Source: Beverwykella pulmonaria
Taxonomy: Eukaryota > Ascomycota > Dothideomycetes > Pleosporales > Melanommataceae
Length of the DNA stretch: 64,000 nucleotides
NCBI GenBank assembly: GCA_001599595.1
Contig: BCHH01000017.1
Location: forward strand, 449,054-513,053
Reading direction: 5' to 3'
The notes under the pieces are model-generated. The model was not told the origin of the DNA. It saw only the letters and a program-made list of their open reading frames with translations, and ran no database searches. The position numbers and the translations under genes were made by a program. Position 1 is the stretch's first letter, and each line of letters opens with the position of its first letter. Of the stretch, positions 11,581 to 22,994 are shown in pieces.

Positions 11581-12256
11581 GCTGATAGAGAAAGCATCGG
11601 TTGATCAGAGGCCATCTTTATAATATCTCATTGGTCTGTGTTATCAATAGGGTAAAAGAGAGAAGAGAGGCACTCCAGGCTGAGGTGAAGAATATCTTCA
11701 TCACCGGAATTTGAGTAGGGCGGCAGTGCAGCTTGCGCTTTACCGCTTTGGGACGATACTGTGTGTTTTCGCGTGACCAATAGCAACCTCGGCAAACCCC
11801 TAGATGCAACCATCAACCACTACAACAATAGTGTATTTGAGGACCTCGGACAGTCTTGGGCGATGCGGCGATAATGTGCGTACGATAGTTTTCGTATCAC
11901 TAGATATCTTTTTTACTGCTATCTAACTCGGCTATTCGACCTATTTCGGAAGCCCTTGTTTCAGCCTCAACGTGCGCTGGAAGGCACATCATCGAGATTG
12001 TTTGCAGTTCGAGCGGTTCAACGCCTCATAATTCGTCTTAATTTCTTACCCTTTTCTATTTATCTCCAAATCTTATGCTGCCACCTGCTGATGCGCAAAA
12101 CAGCAGGACGCTCCAGCGTTGCCACTCTTGAAAATAGCTCGACCGAAATCGGTCGCCAGAACCTGTCACGTTCTCTTCGGCCTGTGTTGCTTTGGTTATC
12201 ATTAGAAGCTCTCAGCATCTCTCTACGCATCAGGGATACGGGCAGACTACCGAGAT
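11581..12256. other. Intergenic upstream of HET gene
   Basis: No gene recognised; presumably the promoter and leader of the HET-domain gene. Confidence 0.4.
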
Positions 12257-14260
12257 ATGAACGAACATAACACGTCAAAGTCGCTATGCAAAACCTGCCG
12301 GAACCTCCACCGAATAACGGAAAATTTCCAAGAGGTGGACTTCGGATCCGTCGCAGAAATCCGGTCAAAGCACACTTGCCCTGTATGTCAATTAGTACTC
12401 CGCATGCTACGTTCCGGACACGCTGCGCAATATAGCCTACAACAACAGATTACTCCATCGCCGCAAAGAATCATACTAAGAAGAATGGGAAGAGATGGAT
12501 TCATCATCTGGGAAGACGGTATTATACGAGGCGAGCTCAACTATTACTTCCCTAACAATCAAATCGATGATCAGTCTATATGGTGGTCTCCGTTCCAGGA
12601 CACTGCCCACGAAATGCTGAACACTTGGGATCATGTCAAAGCAACCCAGTGGATTACAAAATGCGACTCTGACCACATTCACTGCAAAGCAGTTCATTCT
12701 GTACGCAGTATGAGGCCCCCGATAAAAACATACTTCATTGACACTCTCGACAACTGTCTTGTTTACCGAGATACGAGTGTCCGGTATTTGGCATTGAGCT
12801 ATGTATGGGGCAATGCAGTCATATTCAAAACAACATCTTCGAATTATATCGCTCTTCAACAGCACGGAGTATTGCTTGACATCGAGCCTCCCTTGAATCC
12901 TGTGTTTCGAGATGCCATCAAAGTTTCGCGCCAACTGGGGGAACGATACTTATGGATCGACGCTCTGTGCATTCTTCAGGACGACGAGATTCAGAAGGCC
13001 AAGATGATCACACAAATGGATTCAATTTATGCTCAAGCATTCCTCACCATCATTGCCCTAAGCGCGGAAAGTGCCGAATGTCCATTGCCAGGTGTCAGGA
13101 AAGGCACACGATTGGCAAATATTGCGTCCATCCAGGTGTCAATCGCACAGAATACTGAAAGTCTGCCTAACAAATTTGTAGCCGTCAGGCCAAGTATGAA
13201 TGTCGTCCTGCAAAAATGTTTATACAATTCAAGAGGCTGGACTTTTCAAGAAAGTTGTCTCTCTAGACGATGCTTGATATTCATGGACCATGGCACTTTC
13301 TTTCATTGCGACTCTGGATTAGAAAGCGACTCCGGAATGAGTACCATGTCGGATGGCTGGCCTGAAAGAAACATTTTATCTTCAGTATTCGAAACACAAG
13401 AGAATTCCTTAGATGTCTGTCACCAGTACAATCTTTATACTCGGCTAGTCTCCGATTTTACTATGCGGAAATTGAAGTATCCAGAGGACTCCCTCAATGC
13501 AATCAGTGGCATTCTTGCCGTACTTTCAAGTCGATTCGGATGGTTCTTCGTTGCTGGGATGCCTTCCAATCTCATGGATCACGCTCTCTTATGGAGATCG
13601 GCCTCTCCTGAGCGGTCGCGTAATCGAAATTTTCCAAGCTGGTCATGGGCAGGATGGAGTGGCCAGTCGCATTGGAATTTCCAATGTTTTATGGATCCTC
13701 GTTGGACGCGGCTCGAGACCAGAAATGCTCCTTTCGTTCCTTTGATTTCTGAAATCGAAATCCTGCCAGAATCAAATATTGAAGCAATGACCGGCGTGGA
13801 TAATCATGGTAGGATCCGAATTCCCGTGCTTCACATCAATGTGGATTCAATTCGAATGAGTAAATTTCAAATCATGCCCGGGAAATCTACACTCGGATCA
13901 TCAAATCAGATTCCAGTTGTCCAGTATGAGGAGATATGGACTGCGGATGGCCTTAGATGCGGCGTTTTGTATGATTTCCGAGGGAAAAAGAGCGGAACCC
14001 ATAAATTTATTGCATTGTCACGGTCTAAATGGGCAAAGGAGCGTGTGGTAGGACGTGGTAGACTATATGGTGAACATTTCACTTCTTGGTTTGGTCATAT
14101 TTGCGATGACAAAACGCTAGCGTTCTCCGAATATTGTATTGTAAATGTTATGCTAGTAGTGACCAAAGAAACTGGAAACGAAAGAGTTGGAATTGGGTTA
14201 ATTCATTATGATGTGTGGCAGGTGGCTGAGAAGGCGAGGGAGAGTATAGAGCTTCGATAG
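12257..14260 (+). CDS. HET-domain (heterokaryon incompatibility) protein
   Basis: Single exon, 667 residues. The HET domain spans about residues 177-345, with YLALSYVWGNA (177-187), RYLWIDALCILQDD (about 232-245), AQAFLTIIALSA and GWTFQESCLSRR (about 331-342). A Cys pair pattern precedes it (CKTC at 11-14, CPVC at 41-44), common in HET proteins of this architecture. HET domains are TIR-like and act in non-self recognition and regulated cell death after hyphal fusion. The C-terminal part carries the usual W-rich segment (FPSWSWAGWSG) seen downstream of many HET domains. No NACHT or repeat domain is attached. The frame is intact. Confidence 0.9.
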   Translation: MNEHNTSKSLCKTCRNLHRITENFQEVDFGSVAEIRSKHTCPVCQLVLRMLRSGHAAQYSLQQQITPSPQRIILRRMGRDGFIIWEDGIIRGELNYYFPNNQIDDQSIWWSPFQDTAHEMLNTWDHVKATQWITKCDSDHIHCKAVHSVRSMRPPIKTYFIDTLDNCLVYRDTSVRYLALSYVWGNAVIFKTTSSNYIALQQHGVLLDIEPPLNPVFRDAIKVSRQLGERYLWIDALCILQDDEIQKAKMITQMDSIYAQAFLTIIALSAESAECPLPGVRKGTRLANIASIQVSIAQNTESLPNKFVAVRPSMNVVLQKCLYNSRGWTFQESCLSRRCLIFMDHGTFFHCDSGLESDSGMSTMSDGWPERNILSSVFETQENSLDVCHQYNLYTRLVSDFTMRKLKYPEDSLNAISGILAVLSSRFGWFFVAGMPSNLMDHALLWRSASPERSRNRNFPSWSWAGWSGQSHWNFQCFMDPRWTRLETRNAPFVPLISEIEILPESNIEAMTGVDNHGRIRIPVLHINVDSIRMSKFQIMPGKSTLGSSNQIPVVQYEEIWTADGLRCGVLYDFRGKKSGTHKFIALSRSKWAKERVVGRGRLYGEHFTSWFGHICDDKTLAFSEYCIVNVMLVVTKETGNERVGIGLIHYDVWQVAEKARESIELR

Positions 14261-16691
14261 CACTATATTACGGTTGTATAGCGTGTTTTCCAATCAATCT
14301 TAATACTATTATTTAATTACAACTGATCTCCATCAACCATATTACCATTGATAAGATTATAATACAAGCAAAAACAATGTTCATGTTCGTTGTCTACAAA
14401 AAACCCCTAGAAGGAAGGAGGGAGAAACTTTTATTTCTAGTGGTAGCATTCAGCAGGAACGTAAGATTTACCTCCATAATAGGAAGGCGATAAGAGGGTA
14501 GGAAGATCACATGTGCCTGGTCTAAGTTAAAACCCATGAGTAGAGAAATCTCTATGTGATACGGCTTACGCTTGACTATATTCATGAATGCTATGGTTGA
14601 GCAAAAACACTAACTAGTCGGTAATATAATTATTGCGCGGGAATGGGCCAGGTATATTTCGCAAACGACTAGAGTAATAGTAACCGGGATGAATGAATAC
14701 AAATCGCGATCACGGGTTAACCTAGTTTTTGAAAAACTGTAAACCTAGGACACCATACCAATCACATAGATATGCCACTGACTAATCAAATCCGCTCCTA
14801 CATATATTAGCTGCACATCATACACATCACACAAAGATACTGTAAGCAGGACACTATGTCACGTGGATATGCCACTGACTAATCACTCCGTCATATATAT
14901 ATCAGCTGTACGTATCTCATACACACACAAATCTCATACACATATACATACACACAGACATACAATACACATCTTCATTCTCTCTCCCACACACTCCAGC
15001 TTACAGATACAAATACAATACACCAATACGCATAAAATAAACCCTCGCTCAGCTTATAAAGACTTAAGAGACCTCTAGGTAGTGAGGGGCTGTCCAGCAA
15101 GATATTCGGGTTCACAAGGAGTTTCCGATTTAGCCCTTCCTAAAAGATTAATGTAGCGAATATGTAGGAGCACAAAATAGCTCTTAACACAATCAAAGAT
15201 CATCATTAAACACCTTTTCTTCGGTGGAGCAGGAAACCGCATATGAAAGACTACCAAAAAAGGCCATACTTTACTTGAAACATATGATCGTCCTGGTTAA
15301 ATGGGTTATCACTTCTAGTTTGATATCTTCGCTTTTCACAATCTTTGAATACACAACGATCCTTTAGACGACTGACGGCCTCCAGCATACGGACATCTTG
15401 TTGACTCGGATCACCCGGGTTGATCTATTATGCGTTCAGCAGAGCATATTAAACTAAAGTGGAATGTATCTGCAGGATATGAAAGCTGAGTCTAGAATTG
15501 TCAAAGAGAATGCCCTTGATAGGAAGAACGTAGAGAGGCTGCGGGTGAGAGTTTAGTGGTAAGAGCGGCGATAGTGGCAGGGAGAAGTTCTGGGCGCCCG
15601 TAGAGTGTCCTTAGAGAGGGGAGGGTTTGCTTAGAATTCGCTTACCGGGACTGTGACTTAAGTCGGCAGTGCAAGGTGAGGTGGCACCAAATGCTTCTTC
15701 GAGACGAAGCTGGGTATCTCTTGCGTCTTGGACGCCCTGACAGCTAGGTGGCCAAGTAGATGCTTAATTTTATTAGTTAATTGAAATTCCACTTACTTTT
15801 TTATCACTGTTCCTCCAGTCTTTCGTGTTATGCCCACATTTGATAGTCCCAATTGTGTTCGTTACGTCCTAGTGTTCTTTAGCTTTCCACCAAACACCTA
15901 CGCAAGGTTTGCCTTTCATACCCTGGATCAGAAAAGATCGACGAGTTGACCCTTTAAAGGACGAAGGAAGGCCAATGGCTTGATATCTTTATTAAGCAAG
16001 TTACGAGGCTTGTTCGGGAACGTTATAAAGGGGAGTGACGGCAAAGCAGAGAGAAATCACTCAATGGTACGGGCTTCACTGGTCTACACTAGCGACGGCG
16101 ATTGTTGTTTAGATAATTTAGTAGGCTCTTGTGAAACAAACTTTGGTGAAAGATGAAAGAGAAGCCCAGTTAAATGCAGTTATTGAAAGGTGAGCGAACA
16201 ACTTTTGCTTAACACCGGAGGAGTGTAGTCCTTGCTAACGGAATAATCCCCCTAGAAGAGATTCGTTAAGGGCACTTGCAAACGCCTCAAAGATTGTAGT
16301 GTTTTACGGTCTATCTCCACGTTAATATTTACTAGTTTCCAACTGTCACCAACGCTCGTCGCTTATCACGTTCTGGCGACTAGATACGGTGATCTCAATT
16401 TGTCACGTGCCCATTACCCTGACACACGGACACCGGGAAATCTGAAAGCGCGTGTGTATTTCCGGACCTAAAAGGATATGTGCGGGTAATCTGGGGAATC
16501 TAGGTACTGCAAGCAGAGCCCCGCATAGATCCACAGCGCGTTATTAATTTTTCTCCGAGAACCGGGCTTGAACATATTAGCACGCCTTCTGATTCGTGGA
16601 ATCAATCGTCAGATGGAACAATATCATCAGCAACCCAGAATTCACAAGAGATGGAAACAGTACATGTACATGGTAGGGAAGAAGAAGAGAG
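14261..16691. other. 2.4-kb intergenic region with repeat debris
   Basis: No intact gene. Contains the 97-bp duplication at 14769 and a stretch at about 15310-15400 resembling the LTR-like sequence at 42291. A short plus-strand frame near 15470-15560 (MKAESRIVKENALDRK) could be retroelement debris but is too short to assign. The last few hundred bases are presumably the promoter of the GH2 gene. Confidence 0.4.
14769..14960. repeat. Imperfect 97-bp tandem duplication followed by CA-rich tract
   Basis: gatatgccactgactaatca occurs at 14769 and again at 14866. It is followed in both copies by diverged tccgtc/catatat/tagctg or cagctg words and cacatcatacaca-like sequence. A CA/TACA-rich low-complexity stretch continues to about 14990. 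Confidence 0.7.
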
Positions 16692-19418
16692 TTGCTAGCC
16701 AAGCTGTCCCATGATGCTTTTTTGAACATGTTTTCCAAGTATTTTTCTCTGAAAAACACTTGGTTTACTTTGACACTACTCTATTCTTCCCACTATGCGC
16801 CTACAGACGCATACACAACAAAAGACCCACAACTAGCATCTGCTGCCCAAGGCCGCGAGCGTATCAGTCTGAATGCAGGTTGGAAGTTCTATCGCACGGA
16901 AACGAACTCGGACAGAGTGGTCTACGACATCATCCTCAATGGCAGAAATGATGAGGTGTTGAAACCCTGGATTCTGCCTTCAGCAAACGAATTCATCACC
17001 GACCCAGCTAAACGGCATCAACGTCCTTCTAGCGACCCGAAGACCGTTGTTGCACATGCGCAAAAGAATTTCAGCGACGAGTCATGGCAGACGATCAACT
17101 TGCCGCATGATTGGGCTATTCAAGGTCCGTTTTACCCTGGTTATGGTGTCCCGATTGGCGGTGGCATGGGGCGACTGCCTGTTCAAGGCGTTGGCTGGTA
17201 TCGCAAGGAGCTAGAAGTAACTCCAAGCGATAAGTGGAAGTCGATATACTTGGAAATTGATGGTGCTATGTCATATGCGATGGTCTGGCTCAACGACAAG
17301 CTGGTCGGCGGCTGGCCATATGGCTACAATTCCTTTCGACTTGACTTGACACCATACCTTGCCCCCGGAAAGAAAAATCTACTTGCGATACGATTGGATA
17401 ACCCTACAAACTCGTCACGTTGGTACCCTGGTGGTGGGATCTATCGAAACGTTTGGCTTACGAAAGTGGATTCAACACAAATCTCAGAGTGGGGCACGTA
17501 TGTCACCACAAGGGAGGTGTCCTCTCAGTCGGCAATTGTTGATGCTGTTGTTCGAATAGAAAATAAGGGAAACAGCAGCCGCAGGATCGAGATAGCCACT
17601 AACATACATGCTGATGGTGCAACTAGCGAAAAGGTCGCCGAGTTCGCGCGTACAACACTTACCCTCACCGCGGGGGAAAAGAAACAGATCAATAATTCTT
17701 TAAAACTGGACAATCCAAGTTTATGGGGTCCATTACCAAAGCAGCAACCGAACATGTATGTGGCTGTTACACGGTTGTATAGCGACAACAAGACCATCGA
17801 TACCTTCGAGACCCCGTTCGGCATCCGAGCACTGACGTACGATGCAAACAAGGGTTTACTTGTCAACGGCGAACACGTGCGTATCCAAGGTGTAAACCAA
17901 CATCACGACCTTGGTGCACTGGGGGCTGCGTTCAATGTACATGCTGCACAGCGACAACTAGAGATACTACATGAGGCAGGCTGCAATGCGATTCGAATGT
18001 CGCACAATCCACCCGCACCCGAGCTTCTAGATTTGACCGATCGAATGGGGTTTCTCGTCATGGACGAAGTCTTCGATATGTGGGAATTGCAAAAGACCCC
18101 TTACGATATGCACTTGACCTTCGAAGATTGGCAGGAGCCCATTCTCCGATCATTCCTCCGACGCGATCGAAATCACCCTTCTATCATAGCCTGGAGCATT
18201 GGAAATGAGGTGGGTGAGCAGACTACAGGAGCCCCTGGTTCAGCAATAGCTCAAAGACTACACAACATAGTCAGAGAGGAGGATCTTACGCGACAAGTAA
18301 CCGCGTCTATGAACGCCGCGCAACCGAACACGTCGTTTCCTGCCGCCTTGGATATCATCAGTTTGAACTACCAGGGCGAAGGCATCCGCGATGCGCCAGC
18401 TTACTCGCAGTTGAACAATGGAAGGAAGACGCCACCGCAGTATAGCGCATTTCACGAAGCGTTTCCAGAAAAGATGATTTTGAGCAGCGAAACTGCGGCC
18501 GCTCTCAGTACCAGGGGGACTTACTTGTTTCCCGTAACAGACGGGATCAGTGCACCAGTCAATGACACGAGCGGCGGAAACTCAACGACAAAATACGTCA
18601 GTGCATACGAACTATACTCTGCCGACTTCGGTTCCTCGCCAGACAAGGTGTTCGCGACGCAAGACAAGAATCAATATGTGGCAGGTGAGTTCGTGTGGTC
18701 TGGCTGGGACTACTTGGGTGAACCTACTCCGTACTACGATGCTCGAAGTTCCTACTTTGGCTTTATTGATCTGGCTGGCTTCAAGAAAGACCGCTTCTTC
18801 CTGTACCAGTCGCGCTGGCGTCCGGATCTGAAAATGGCACATATTCTTCCACACTGGACTTGGCCGGATCGCGTTAGAGAAGTGACCCCAGTACACGTCT
18901 TCACTTCCGGCGATGAAGCCGAGTTATTCGTCAATGGGAAATCAGTAGGCCGTCAGAAGAAAGAAGAGTACGCATATCGCTTCAGGTGGGACAAAGTCGT
19001 GTATGAACCTGGACAGTTACATGTGGTCACCTACAAAGATGGAAATGAGTGGGCAAACGACACTGTAACCACAGCTGGGAAGGCAGCAACGTTGGAACTG
19101 AAGCTCGACAGAGATTCCATCAAGGCAGATGGAAACGACCTGTCTTTCGTCACCGTCAAGGTCACCGACTCCCAAGGGAACGGGGTGCCAGAGGCAAACA
19201 ATGCCATCACCTTTTTTGTGTCGGGCCCTGGAGAACTTGTCGCAACAGACAACGGAGACCCAACTGATCTAACTGCATTTCCATCGCCAGAGAGAAAGGC
19301 GTTCAGCGGTGTCGCTCTTGCAATTGTGCGTGCAAAGGCTGGCGCTGTTGGATCGATAACGGTTACGGCGAGTTCAAAAGGCCTTCAGTCTGCGAAGACG
19401 ATCATCACGGTAAACTAG
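16692..19418 (+). CDS. Secreted glycoside hydrolase family 2 (beta-galactosidase/glucuronidase-like)
   Basis: GH2 retaining exo-glycosidase, 908 residues, no intron seen. Order: leader, sugar-binding jelly-roll (WKFYR, NLPHDWAIQGPF, GVGWYRKEL, SRWYPGGGIYRNVWL), Ig-like domain, TIM barrel (IQGVNQHHDLGALGAAFN, RMSHNPPAPELLDLTD), then C-terminal beta domains, the last an Ig-like module (about 800-908). By family alignment the acid/base is Glu506 (SIGNEVGEQ) and the nucleophile Glu600 (ILSSETAA). The ATG at 16728 (Met13) gives MFSKYFSLKNTWFTLTLLYS, a better signal peptide than the upstream ATG, and is the more likely start. Substrate cannot be decided: beta-galactosidase fits the length and domain layout, but beta-glucuronidase or another exo-beta activity remains possible. 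Confidence 0.93.
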   Translation: MLAKLSHDAFLNMFSKYFSLKNTWFTLTLLYSSHYAPTDAYTTKDPQLASAAQGRERISLNAGWKFYRTETNSDRVVYDIILNGRNDEVLKPWILPSANEFITDPAKRHQRPSSDPKTVVAHAQKNFSDESWQTINLPHDWAIQGPFYPGYGVPIGGGMGRLPVQGVGWYRKELEVTPSDKWKSIYLEIDGAMSYAMVWLNDKLVGGWPYGYNSFRLDLTPYLAPGKKNLLAIRLDNPTNSSRWYPGGGIYRNVWLTKVDSTQISEWGTYVTTREVSSQSAIVDAVVRIENKGNSSRRIEIATNIHADGATSEKVAEFARTTLTLTAGEKKQINNSLKLDNPSLWGPLPKQQPNMYVAVTRLYSDNKTIDTFETPFGIRALTYDANKGLLVNGEHVRIQGVNQHHDLGALGAAFNVHAAQRQLEILHEAGCNAIRMSHNPPAPELLDLTDRMGFLVMDEVFDMWELQKTPYDMHLTFEDWQEPILRSFLRRDRNHPSIIAWSIGNEVGEQTTGAPGSAIAQRLHNIVREEDLTRQVTASMNAAQPNTSFPAALDIISLNYQGEGIRDAPAYSQLNNGRKTPPQYSAFHEAFPEKMILSSETAAALSTRGTYLFPVTDGISAPVNDTSGGNSTTKYVSAYELYSADFGSSPDKVFATQDKNQYVAGEFVWSGWDYLGEPTPYYDARSSYFGFIDLAGFKKDRFFLYQSRWRPDLKMAHILPHWTWPDRVREVTPVHVFTSGDEAELFVNGKSVGRQKKEEYAYRFRWDKVVYEPGQLHVVTYKDGNEWANDTVTTAGKAATLELKLDRDSIKADGNDLSFVTVKVTDSQGNGVPEANNAITFFVSGPGELVATDNGDPTDLTAFPSPERKAFSGVALAIVRAKAGAVGSITVTASSKGLQSAKTIITVN

Positions 19419-20511
19419 CGGAAGATGGACCGAAACTTCAGCATTTTCGTGTCTATTTGTTTTAACGTTTTGGTAGTCTTGGACTGAGTCCAGAACAGAT
19501 AAGCTAGGGAAAAACGCTCGATCGTTGGGAATCAGTCACAGAGTGTGTTGATTAAGCTATCTCGCAAGCCAATAATATATGAGCTTCTTTTATGAAATAA
19601 ATAGCGAAGGAAATGTGCCAAACATTCTATAGCACCGACAGTATGCGAAAGTAGAAACCGTCAGGTCACACGACATTTGTTCACTCAGAAATCTGCTGTA
19701 AATTTATGTAGTACGCAGATTAAGCGGAAAGCAAGCACCTGATCTTCGAGCAGTCGGCACCAGCTTCATCTTAGGAATATTGAATCAATCCAGAGTTATT
19801 TAGAGCTCCATTCTAAAGTATAGATAGCGCAGGCTCCGCAAACGTCCTTGATGGGTAAAAACCGTTTAGACACAAACTGACCTTGCAACAGAAAGTTCGC
19901 AGCTCTACTAAGACATTCAAACCGTGCAGCGTTTTCCTGCAGAATTCATAGCATCCATAGTTCTCTTTGAGGAATGTTCTTTGTCTGGTATCAAGCATAC
20001 GTATGGAAATAGGTCCTTGGTCTTCTTAGTTTGTATACCAATAAACCTCTTCGTCTCATTCGCTACAAGCGCAATGTCAACATTCAAACGACGTAATCCA
20101 GTGGGGAGGGGAATGGTTTCGAATTGGAGGCACGTCAGCAATATGTAGGCTTTCGCCATGCTTTGCGGCCTGGGAACCGTCCTAGAATGATGTGGAGTTT
20201 AGGTTGTGGCGCTAAACATGATTAGTAGTTGGCGTGCCATCGCCACATGGCACAGAACTCGGTCCCATGGGTCAACTATTTCCAGAAGAGCAGTTTGAAT
20301 TTTAAAAATGTGGTAATTTGTACAGTATCTTTCTCCCTTATGAACAAAACACACGTCTTTGTACAAGACATCCAAGGTGCCCCTTTCCAATAATAGGTAC
20401 AAATATATCGTATCGTAGCCCTCCATGACCGGTTCCCAAACGCCGTAGATCTCGCACGAGAAACCCCTAACTCTAACCCGTCCGTACCAAAGATTCAAAC
20501 CCCCATAACAC
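19419..20511. other. Convergent intergenic region
   Basis: Lies between the converging GH2 and P450 genes. A minus-strand open frame at 19917-20159 has no recognisable feature and is not called. Confidence 0.4.
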
Positions 20512-22252
20512 CTACCACCCTTCAACCTCCCTCAACCTAACTCTCAACCCGCCCTTAGGCCTCGCCGTAATGCCCCCCTGAATCTGCAACTCCCACGCAG
20601 GATCCTCAGCCTCAAACTCGAATCTTCCTACTATCGCCGCCATAAGACACGCAAACTCCGCCTTTGCAAAGTCCTTACCAATACAACTCCTGGGTCCGTG
20701 TAGAAACGTCGTAGTCGCATAATTAGAAGCCGCACCGCCGGTATTCGCTTTGCCCACACCCATCCAACGATCGGGATTGAATTCCTTGGCGTCGGCGCCC
20801 CATAGTGAGGTTGATGTGTTGATGGCCCAGGGGCAGATGATGACGGTGGTTGCCTTTGGGATGAAGTGGCCTTGTATGGTAGTGTCGTGGGCTGTTTCGC
20901 GAAGAGTGAGGGGGACGGGGGGGAAGATGCGCATCGTCTCATTCAATACCGCATTCAAGTAGCTCAACTTATCTACATCCGTAGATGAGATTTGAACAGC
21001 GGGGTCGCTGAGCGCGGGGAGTTGTGTGCGAATTTCCTCGCGGAGCCGGGACTGCACTTCGGGGTGTTTGCAGAGCAGGTACACGGCCCATGTCATGGCC
21101 GACGCGGTGGTTTCGTGTCCAGCAGCTAGGAACGTCATGAGTTGGTTGACAAGGTCTTCGTCGCTGAAGCCGCCGGATTCGAGGGCAACGGAGAGGATGT
21201 CGACTTCGGATTGTCCGCCTTTCTCGAGCTTGGCGCGTTTGTCGCGGATTAGGTCCCTAGCTACAGATTTGATGGTTTTGATTGCTTCGCCTATCTCCTC
21301 ATTTCTCTTGAGGGGGAGGGCGAGGAGGAGCCATTGAGGTAGCAAACTGGCCAAGAGTTGCAAAATTCGTGCTCCTTTTCCGGGAGAGAAGATGGTGCGG
21401 TAGGTCGTATTCAGTGTGTTTTCAGGATCGGCGATGGCGTTAAAGTCTTGTCCCATACCTGCGACGCCGATGATATCTAGAGCGGCACGGGACGCCCAGT
21501 CGCGGATTTCTACGACATTGGTTTGCCCGGGGTCTGCTTTCATTGCCGCAGTCATTGCGAGCGTCATCTCTCTCGATTTACTCCAGAAAATCGGGTACAG
21601 ATCTTTGATGTGGCGGAAAGAGAATGCCGGCATCAGGGCCTTCCGTTGGCGCTGAAACAGCATTAGCGTCACTTAATATCAAAATCTGAGTCTATATCAA
21701 AATTGCGCACCTTGTGCTCATCGCCCTCCGCAAGCAAGATACCCACACCGAGAAGACGACCGAGGCCGGCGCGTATCCGCTGCGGCTTGATGAACTCGTA
21801 GTTTCGCTGCACGAGGACTTCGGCAAGCGCTTTTGGTGTCGTGATGAGAACACGTGACTCGTTGAAGAGCCAGCGGTAGTAGAGCACACCGTCGTTGGGG
21901 ACCTCGTCTATCCATTCTCTTTGCGGTTCGCCGGTGGGGTCTTTGTAGATGCGTCTGAAGTGACCAAGTAAAAAATGTGCGTTCTGTTTTTTGGCATCAG
22001 CAGATTGAACTTGGGGTGCCTGATTTGGCGAATTATACGCACAGGAGGCTGCGGCAGATGTCGTAGCGGACTCAAAAACAACGGATACACCACAACTTCC
22101 CAGCATATCTGAGAGAAAGAGAAAACAAGATACAGCGTCGCCACGTTCCAGAAAAAAGACTTGGGGAAAACGGCAAGCTGCGGCGCATATCGAAACGTCA
22201 CGAAAGAGATAAGTCCGGAGGCCAGCAGGAGGACTCTCTTTTGCACTGCCAT
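20512..22252 (-). CDS. Cytochrome P450 monooxygenase
   Basis: Membrane-anchored microsomal P450, 540 residues in three exons: 22043-22252, 21711-21983 and 20512-21651. The two phase-0 introns are both 59 nt: 21984-22042 (GTGCGT...ACAG) and 21652-21710 (GTGCGC...TTTCAG). Splicing joins LRHLPQPP to NAHFLLGHFRR and AEGDEHK to RQRKALMPAFS, both usual P450 passages. Motifs: hydrophobic N-terminal anchor, I-helix AGHETT (338-343), K-helix E399-x-x-R402 (ETMR), PERF-like NPDRW, and heme loop FLHGPRSCIG with Cys484. The substrate is unknown; overall it resembles fungal members near the CYP3/CYP4 clans. The nearest neighbours (GH2 convergent, F-box-like divergent) give no pathway. Confidence 0.94.
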
Positions 22253-22994
22253 GATGAAAAACAGACACAGACAATGAGAAGGGAGAAAGGACGAGGGGGA
22301 TGGGGGGATGGCAGGTTATGAAGACACGATGGGCGACGTATTGGGGCGGCGATGTCTCTCGTTAACGACGACACGCGCGCCGTTTCATACGAGGCGGCTT
22401 CGACACGATGCATCCTGCAGGATGCCAGACGTGAAGAGGTCTAGCGCGGACGGCGCACGGAGCAATTCAATGCCGCCGGACGGACCATCAAGCCCCTGCC
22501 GCGACTTCGCACATGTTGCGGACGAACAAATACGCAAACCAACGCATGCTTCTTTCAACCACATACGAGTAATCAACAAGTATGGATGAGAATACGCACT
22601 CCATATGCAGGAAACTGGATATCTCAATGGCCTGCCCCACTTGTCGCAGACCTCTGACCCGCCACCCAGGCCACCAGAATCGCCACAGGTATGCTGTAGG
22701 AACGCATCACGAAATGGAACGCTTTATTTGCCACCGCGCATCGCTTACAGCCAAAATGAATTGCCATCTTCTCAAAATATCATGATTGGCCCGGCCGGTC
22801 CTCGGTCGCCGATGAGGCTCAAGTAGGGATGAAATCGCCAAGACCACGATTCAACAGCAACACCGACTCACTGTTATCAAGTCCGTTCTCCATCCACACA
22901 CATTATAGACTCGCATACCACGAAGCGATTGCACTGACAGCTCCAGCCTGCACCACTCCTTACACCTCGCTGTGCTTCGCATACACACTCTGAG
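22253..22994. other. Divergent intergenic region
   Basis: Between the P450 (minus) and the F-box-like gene (plus). Short open frames without features; nothing called. Confidence 0.4.

Noticed and set aside
5122..22252. Lipoxygenase, GH2 and P450 as a biosynthetic cluster
   Set aside because: Genes are spread over 17 kb with unrelated HET and transposon sequence between them, and no backbone synthase, transporter or pathway regulator is near.
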